A DNA stretch of 46,379 nt from Actinokineospora pegani (GTDB lineage Bacteria > Actinomycetota > Actinomycetes > Mycobacteriales > Pseudonocardiaceae). The stretch's first letter is position 1, and each line of letters starts with the position of its first letter. Position numbers and translations under genes: made by a program. Below are positions 41,977-46,379 of this stretch, piece after piece. The stretch is taken from contig NZ_WHOL01000008.1 of NCBI RefSeq assembly GCF_009745975.1, positions 1-46,379 on the forward strand, in the 5' to 3' direction. Below the pieces are notes generated by a model, which was given only the letters and a program-made list of their open reading frames with translations, did not search any database and had not been told where the DNA came from.

Positions 41977-42509
41977 GTCGGTTTCACCTAACGACGGTCG
42001 GCCATCCAGGTCACACGCGATACGAGATCGTTCTCAGTGGCAGGCGGCGACGGCCCCGGCGCCGCGCTCGACCATGAAGCCACAGCAGATCGTTCGTAGT
42101 TAGTTTGTTACAGACTACAAGCAGTAACGGCAGGCACGTCGTGAGTGTGACGCTCATCCCTTTTACGCCGGCAACACCAGAGCGAGCCTCGTCTACAAAA
42201 AGCGATTAATCACCGGTTTCCCGCCCGCGCGCAAACGGCGACCAGAACGTGGCGCGCAAACCAACAACGCACTCAAGAACAAGCATCATCGCTGGTCAGA
42301 GCTCTCAACGCGGCGATGACACAGAGCAGGGGAAAGGCGTTTGGGCCATCTGTCCGAATACCTTCACACGTGCTGACCAGTTCGATCACAGAACGATTGC
42401 CGACTAGGCCGACATCGCTCTTGCTGGGCCGGATGCGCCGAACCGGCCTCACCGAGCGTGACGACGATTGCCGTCAATCACACGGTGGCAGGACGTTTGC
42501 GAGGTTCGA
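41977..42509. other. Gene-free 533-nt regulatory region, lower GC
   Basis: This gap between the LuxR regulator and the dehydroquinase genes is visibly richer in A/T than its surroundings, and no open frame has actinomycete-like third-position bias. It holds repeated words. AGATCGTTC occurs at 42025-42033 and 42087-42095, a related reverse-complement word GAACGATTG sits at 42391-42399, and ACGATTGCCG recurs at 42393-42402 and 42464-42473. GTTAC and GTAAC flank an A-rich centre near 42107-42128. These are candidate operator sites. A large insertion remnant or small RNA cannot be ruled out. Confidence 0.55.
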
Positions 42510-42944
42510 TCATTCCGCCAGGTGCAGCAGCGCTCGGGCCGCGAGGCGGTAGCCGAAGGCCCCGAGACCGACGACGACGCCGCTGGCCAGTGGGGCGATG
42601 ACCGACTCGTGCCGGAACCGCTCGCGGGCCCACACGTTGCTCAGGTGCACCTCGACCCACGGCGGCGCGTAGCTCGCCAGCGCGTCGCGCAGGCTCCACC
42701 CGGCGATCATCAGGGCGCCGGGGTTGACGATCGCGCCGACCGTGCTGTCGCGGTGCGCGTGGATCGCGCTGACCAGCTCGCCCTCGCCCTCGCGCTGGAT
42801 CGAGACGACCTCCCAGCCGCGGACGGCCACCTCCTCGGCGACCGCGGCCGCGATGTCGGCGAGCGTGTCGGTGCCGTACACCTCCGGCTCCCGCTGGCCG
42901 AGGATGCCGAGGTTCGGACCGTTGAGCAGGAGCACGGCAGTCAA
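42510..42944 (-). CDS. aroQ: Type II 3-dehydroquinate dehydratase-like protein
   Basis: Type II dehydroquinase interconverts 3-dehydroquinate and 3-dehydroshikimate. The protein (144 residues from TTG 42944) keeps LLNGPNLGILGQREPEVYG with loop Arg18 and catalytic Tyr23, Asn74 of NPGA, the EVHLSN motif with His100, and Arg107/Arg111. Two usual signatures differ: QSNHEG is QREGEG, and NPGAYTH reads NPGALMI, so the conserved second His (His81 in the M. tuberculosis enzyme) is Ile80. TTG 42944 follows GAGGT about 7 nt upstream; ATG 42992 in the same frame would add 16 residues. Placed beside tailoring oxidases, it may be a pathway-specific paralogue supplying an aromatic precursor. Confidence 0.88.
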   Translation of the reverse strand: MTAVLLLNGPNLGILGQREPEVYGTDTLADIAAAVAEEVAVRGWEVVSIQREGEGELVSAIHAHRDSTVGAIVNPGALMIAGWSLRDALASYAPPWVEVHLSNVWARERFRHESVIAPLASGVVVGLGAFGYRLAARALLHLAE

Positions 42945-43049
42945 GGGGACCTCGCAGTTCGGCGGCCACTGGGACATCCCCATGCTGGCCACGCCGTCCC
43001 TGGGGCACCACCCTCAGAGCTGATAGTGCTGGCCCCGGGCGGCGTCACA

Positions 43050-44336
43050 TCACGGGGCGGCGTCCCACCGCACGGGCAGGCTGTGCACGCCGTAGACGGC
43101 CATCTTGTCGCGCAGCGGGACTTCCCCGGCCGGGACCGCGAGGCGCAGGCCGGGCAGCCGCCGCAGCAGCTCGGTGAACCCGACGGTCATCTCCAGCCGG
43201 GCGAGCTGCTGGCCGATGCACTGGTGGACGCCGTGTCCGAAGGAGAGGTTGCCCTGCCGCGGGCGGGTGACGTCGAACTCGGCAGGCCGGTCGTAGTGGC
43301 GCGGGTCCCGGTTCGCCACCGACAGCGACACGATGACCAGCGACTCCGCCGGGATGACCTCGCCCGCGATCTCGACGTCCTCGGTCGCGGTGCGCAGCAG
43401 GCCGTGGTGCACGATGCTCAGGTAGCGCAGCATCTCCTCCACCGCCCCGTCGATCAGCTCGGGCCGGTCGCGCAGCGCCGCGAGCTGCTCCGGGTGCTCC
43501 AGCAGCGCGAAGGTGCCCAGCGCCAGCATGTTCGACGTCGTCTCGTGCCCGCCGACGAGCAGCAGGTTCGCCATGCCGACGACCTCGTTGTCGGTGAGCG
43601 GGGGGTCGGACTCGCTGTGGATGAGGTCGGAGAGCATGTCGTCGGTGGGGGTGGCGCGCTTGAGCCGCACCTGCCCGTGGATGAACCGGCGCAGCTCGTC
43701 GAGGACGGCCAACTGCTCCTCGAACGCGACCCGCAGGTCGAGCAGCTTGTCGGTGCGCGCCTGGAACTCCTCGCGGTCGTCGTAGGCGACGCCGAGCAGT
43801 TCGCAGATCACCAGGGACGGCACCGCCAGGGCGAAGTCGCGCACGAGGTCGGCGCTGGTGCCGCCCGCGAGCATCGCGTCGAGGCGCTCGGTGACGATCT
43901 CGCGGATGCGCGGTTGCAGCCCCCGGGTCCGCCGCAGGGTGAACTGCCGTGCCAGCAGCCTGCGGTACCGGGTGTGGTCGGGGGCGTCCATGGCGATGAA
44001 GTTGCCCGCCACCGCGTCGTCGTGCATGAGCTGGTCGCGCAGGTCCCGCGGCAGCTTCACGACCAGCGGGTTGCGCAGCCGGTCGGAGCTGAGCCGGGGG
44101 TCGCTGAGCGCCTGGCGGGCCTCCTCGTGCCCGGTGACCAGCCAGCCGGTGTCGCCGTTGGTCAGGCTGAGCCGGTGCACGGCGGCCTTCGCGCGGTACT
44201 GGCCGAGCAGGGCGGGCGGGTCGAACGGGCAGCCGCCGCGGTCGGTGAACCCCTCGGGGAAGGGCAACCGGTACACCGACCTGGTGCCGCCCTCCGACGA
44301 AGTGGACCCGGTGGGCGCCGCGGTCGGGTTGCTCAT
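43050..44336 (-). CDS. Cytochrome P450 monooxygenase
   Basis: The 428-residue protein is a bacterial class P450 of the CYP105/107 type. The I-helix motif GGHETT lies at 262-267, ExxR is E301-R304, and the heme-ligand Cys373 is in FGHGVHQCIGQQLAR. It hydroxylates or otherwise oxidises a small molecule using a ferredoxin partner, none of which is encoded nearby. I chose ATG 44336, with AGGACGAG just upstream; the open frame beyond it lacks homology and a Shine-Dalgarno. It is divergent from the FAD monooxygenase gene and 105 nt upstream of the dehydroquinase gene on the same strand, in what looks like a biosynthetic locus. Confidence 0.95.
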   Translation of the reverse strand: MSNPTAAPTGSTSSEGGTRSVYRLPFPEGFTDRGGCPFDPPALLGQYRAKAAVHRLSLTNGDTGWLVTGHEEARQALSDPRLSSDRLRNPLVVKLPRDLRDQLMHDDAVAGNFIAMDAPDHTRYRRLLARQFTLRRTRGLQPRIREIVTERLDAMLAGGTSADLVRDFALAVPSLVICELLGVAYDDREEFQARTDKLLDLRVAFEEQLAVLDELRRFIHGQVRLKRATPTDDMLSDLIHSESDPPLTDNEVVGMANLLLVGGHETTSNMLALGTFALLEHPEQLAALRDRPELIDGAVEEMLRYLSIVHHGLLRTATEDVEIAGEVIPAESLVIVSLSVANRDPRHYDRPAEFDVTRPRQGNLSFGHGVHQCIGQQLARLEMTVGFTELLRRLPGLRLAVPAGEVPLRDKMAVYGVHSLPVRWDAAP

Positions 44337-44603
44337 CGCTCGTCCTGTTCCCGGCGGGGCGGGCGGCCCAACCGCTGTCGTCGGGGGGTCGCCCCGTTGG
44401 CGTGCGTGGCGGGGCAGCCGATAGTCCACAATGGATCATCTTGCCCACGCGACTCCGGCAGAGTAGTCCGGCGAGGGCCGTCCGGGCACCCCTCAACCTG
44501 ATAGTCCCCGCTGCCCTTGACGCGCGGCGGAATGGCGAAATACCGTTGGCAGAACTGCGAAGTGGCGAACTCCGAGCACGCGAGTGGGATCACGGTGCCG
44601 ACC

Positions 44604-46202
44604 ATGCGACCGCACGAGACACAACCCCAGCCCGACGCCGACGTCGTCATCGTGGGCAACGGACCGATCGGCGCCGTGCTGTCGGTGCTGCTGGCCCAGC
44701 GCGGCTGGCGGGTGACGGTGCTCGAACGCCGCCCCCGCCCCTACCGGCTGCCCCGCGCGACCAGCTTCGACGGCGAGACCGCCCGGCTGCTGGCCGCCAC
44801 CGGCATCGGCGCCGACCTGGGTCGGATCACCGAGCCCGCCACCGGGTACCAGTGGCAGACGGCCGCGGGCGCGGCGCTGCTGGACATCGCGTTCACGACG
44901 TCGGGCCGCTACGGCTGGCCCGACGCCAACACGATGCACCAGCCCGCCCTGGAGGAGCTGGTCGCGGCCAGGGCCGCCGCGCTCCCCGGGATCACGGTGC
45001 TGCGCGGCCACGAGGTCGTCGACATCGCCGACGGCGGACAGGGCGCCCGGGTGACCGCCACGACCGACGACGACACGACCCGCGTCCTGACCACCCGCTG
45101 GGTCGTGGGCTGCGACGGAGCGAACAGCTTCGTCCGCGACCACCTCGACGTCCCCGTCACCGACCTCGGCTTCTCCTACGAGTGGCTGCTCTGCGACGTC
45201 CAACCGCACGAGCCGGGCGAGTTCACCCCCACCAACGTCCAGATCTGCGACCCGGCCCGCCCCACCACCGCGGTGGCCAGCGGCCCCGGCCGCAGGCGCT
45301 GGGAGTTCATGCGCCTCCCCGGCGAGCCCACCGCCGGACTGGCCGAGGACGAGACCGCCTGGCGCCTGCTCTCCCCTTTCGGCGTCACACCCCGGAACGC
45401 GACCCTGCTGCGCAGCACCACCTACATCTTCCAGGCCCGGTGGGCGGACCGGTGGCGCGTCGGCCACGTCCTGCTGGCCGGGGACGCGGCGCACCTCATG
45501 CCGCCGTTCGCCGGGCAGGGCATGTGCTCGGGCATCCGGGACGTGGTGAACCTGTCGTGGAAGCTGGACCTGACCCTGCGCGGCCTGGCCCCGGAGACGC
45601 TGCTGGACACCTACACCGAGGAACGCCGCGCGCAGGCCAAGGAGGCGATCCTCGCCTCGGTCCAGCTCGGCCGGGTGATCTGCGTGACCGACCCCGCGGC
45701 GGCGGCCGAGCGCGACGCCACGGTGCTGGCCAACCGCCGGGGCAAGCCACCGACGCGACCGGAGCCCGCGAAGCCGTTGACGGGTGGGCTGCTGCACGCG
45801 GGGGTTGCCGCTGGGGCGGTCGTGCCGCAGGGGCGGGTGGGGTCGGGCGGTGCGACCGGGTTGTTCGACGACGTTGTCGGGCGGGGGTTCGTGCTGCTGG
45901 TCGCGGACGAGTCGGATGCCGGGCTCGGGGAGGACCGGCTCGCGTTCCTGGCCGGGCTGGGGGCGCGTGTGGTGCGGTTGGTGCCTGGGGGGCGGGTGGC
46001 CGGTGCGGGGGAGGTGTCGGATGTGGATGGTGTGTATGGGGCGTACTTGGCCGGGTTCGGGGTGACGGGGATGCTTGTGCGGCCGGATTACCACGTGTTC
46101 GGGGCGGCGAGTGGGGTTGAGGGTTTGCGCGTGGTGGTTGATGACCTGCGTGAGCGGCTGCGGGTGGCGGAGTCCGCGGGGGTCGCGCGTCGGGCCGGTT
46201 GA
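44604..46202 (+). CDS. FAD-dependent aromatic monooxygenase (MhpA/RdmE-like)
   Basis: The 532-residue protein has the group A flavoprotein hydroxylase motifs. The FAD dinucleotide site is VIVGNGPIGAVLS (about residues 15-27), the DG motif is VVGCDGANSFVRD, and the GD motif is VLLAGDAAHLMPPFAGQGM. A thioredoxin-like C-terminal domain (about 420-530) follows, as in phenol hydroxylase-like and polyketide-tailoring oxygenases. It uses NAD(P)H and oxygen to hydroxylate a phenolic or polyketide substrate. The start is uncertain: ATG 44604 gives the normal N-terminus, while in-frame starts at 44595 or 44517 would add 3 or 29 residues. Codon bias drops toward more G in the last 400 nt. Confidence 0.94.
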   Translation: MRPHETQPQPDADVVIVGNGPIGAVLSVLLAQRGWRVTVLERRPRPYRLPRATSFDGETARLLAATGIGADLGRITEPATGYQWQTAAGAALLDIAFTTSGRYGWPDANTMHQPALEELVAARAAALPGITVLRGHEVVDIADGGQGARVTATTDDDTTRVLTTRWVVGCDGANSFVRDHLDVPVTDLGFSYEWLLCDVQPHEPGEFTPTNVQICDPARPTTAVASGPGRRRWEFMRLPGEPTAGLAEDETAWRLLSPFGVTPRNATLLRSTTYIFQARWADRWRVGHVLLAGDAAHLMPPFAGQGMCSGIRDVVNLSWKLDLTLRGLAPETLLDTYTEERRAQAKEAILASVQLGRVICVTDPAAAAERDATVLANRRGKPPTRPEPAKPLTGGLLHAGVAAGAVVPQGRVGSGGATGLFDDVVGRGFVLLVADESDAGLGEDRLAFLAGLGARVVRLVPGGRVAGAGEVSDVDGVYGAYLAGFGVTGMLVRPDYHVFGAASGVEGLRVVVDDLRERLRVAESAGVARRAG

Positions 46203-46226
46203 CTGGGTTGGTGGTTGGTTCGGGAG

Positions 46227-46280
46227 TTATCCACAGGCATGATCGACTTCGGGGCGTCGATCGGGTGAAGCCGGTAGAAT
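46227..46280 (+). promoter_or_regulatory. DnaA-box-like site, inverted repeat and -10-like element before a gene cut off by window end
   Basis: TTATCCACA at 46227-46235 equals the consensus DnaA box. A perfect 7-bp inverted repeat, GATCGAC and GTCGATC (46241-46247 and 46256-46262), follows, and TAGAAT at 46275-46280 looks like a -10 element. No good -35 is seen; the inverted repeat covers that place. The arrangement suggests a regulated promoter for a gene lying beyond the window. Confidence 0.5.
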
Positions 46281-46305
46281 GGGACTCGGGACGCCCCCAG
46301 AGGTG

Positions 46306-46379
46306 TGGCGGGGTTTGGTGTCGCGGGGTTCGGTGTCGCGGGGTTCGGTGTCGCGGGGTTCGGTGTCGCGGGGTTCGGT
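46306..46379 (+). repeat. 15-bp tandem repeat reaching the window end
   Basis: The unit TCGCGGGGTTCGGTG is repeated in phase at 46321, 46336, 46351 and 46366, the last cut at 14 bases by the window end. A diverged copy with two changes (TGGCGGGGTTTGGTG) precedes at 46306. In one frame the unit reads Gly-Val-Ala-Gly-Phe, in another Val-Ser-Arg-Gly-Ser. The array may continue beyond the window. It may be a variable-number repeat in a promoter, leader or coding region. Confidence 0.85.

Noticed and set aside
46227-46235. DnaA box as sign of a replication origin
   Set aside because: It is a single box with no cluster and no dnaA/dnaN nearby, so it is not an oriC. It is kept only as a possible promoter element.

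Overview
The window is very GC-rich, with strong third-position G/C bias, GTG/TTG starts, many 4-nt ATGA/GTGA gene overlaps, WXG100-type proteins, an ANTAR regulator, a GPP34 protein and a KGGVGR ATPase. This suggests an actinomycete, most likely a Pseudonocardiales-type genus (inference from gene style, no database search). No rRNA, tRNA, CRISPR array or insertion sequence was recognised.

Layout. 0.1-2.1 kb: a two-gene ABC-2 exporter. 2.1-2.4 kb: a non-coding gap with a long imperfect palindrome and a terminator hairpin between convergent genes. 2.4-5.6 kb (minus): a small type VII-secretion-style module (YbaB-like protein, WXG100-like protein, larger WXG-domain protein, membrane protein) with no ESX core genes. 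5.7-11.5 kb (minus): a tightly coupled four-gene operon of TIR protein, KGGVGR ParA-like ATPase, winged-helix protein and a two-P-loop HerA/FtsK-like ATPase. A SEFIR-NPCBM fusion gene is divergent from it (11.7-12.6 kb). 12.7-14.1 kb: a helix-hairpin-helix membrane protein and an iron-box-controlled heme oxygenase. 14.3-19.2 kb (plus): a Crp/Fnr regulator, then a coupled three-gene unit of cyclase-like protein, STAND-like NTPase and two-TM membrane protein. The cyclase-like protein ends in, and the NTPase begins with, the same Gly/Asn-rich RHIM/amyloid-like motif. This is the strongest candidate for an undescribed signalling or immune system here; the TIR/KGGVGR/HerA operon is the second.

19.3-27.2 kb is mainly metabolic: phosphoketolase-acetate kinase operon, RidA, ACR3/BASS transporter, a hypothetical protein, PAC2 protein and a GT4 glycosyltransferase. 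27.2-33.0 kb is a co-directional minus-strand run: epimerase, CYP152-type P450 peroxygenase, STAS-GAF-ANTAR regulator, GPP34 protein and an ABC-2 exporter. The exporter is divergent from a DesKR-like two-component system (33.2-34.9 kb), with a repeated palindromic operator candidate between them. 35-40.7 kb: PAP2 phosphatase, TetR regulator overlapping a secreted hydrolase gene preceded by a palindromic operator, an M28-like hydrolase, a beta-lactamase-family gene with two compensating frameshifts, and an SDR. 40.7-46.2 kb looks like the edge of a specialised-metabolism locus: TPR-like LuxR regulator, a divergent type II dehydroquinase, a P450 and an aromatic-ring FAD monooxygenase. The right edge holds a DnaA-box-like site, a promoter-like element and a 15-bp tandem repeat cut off by the window end.
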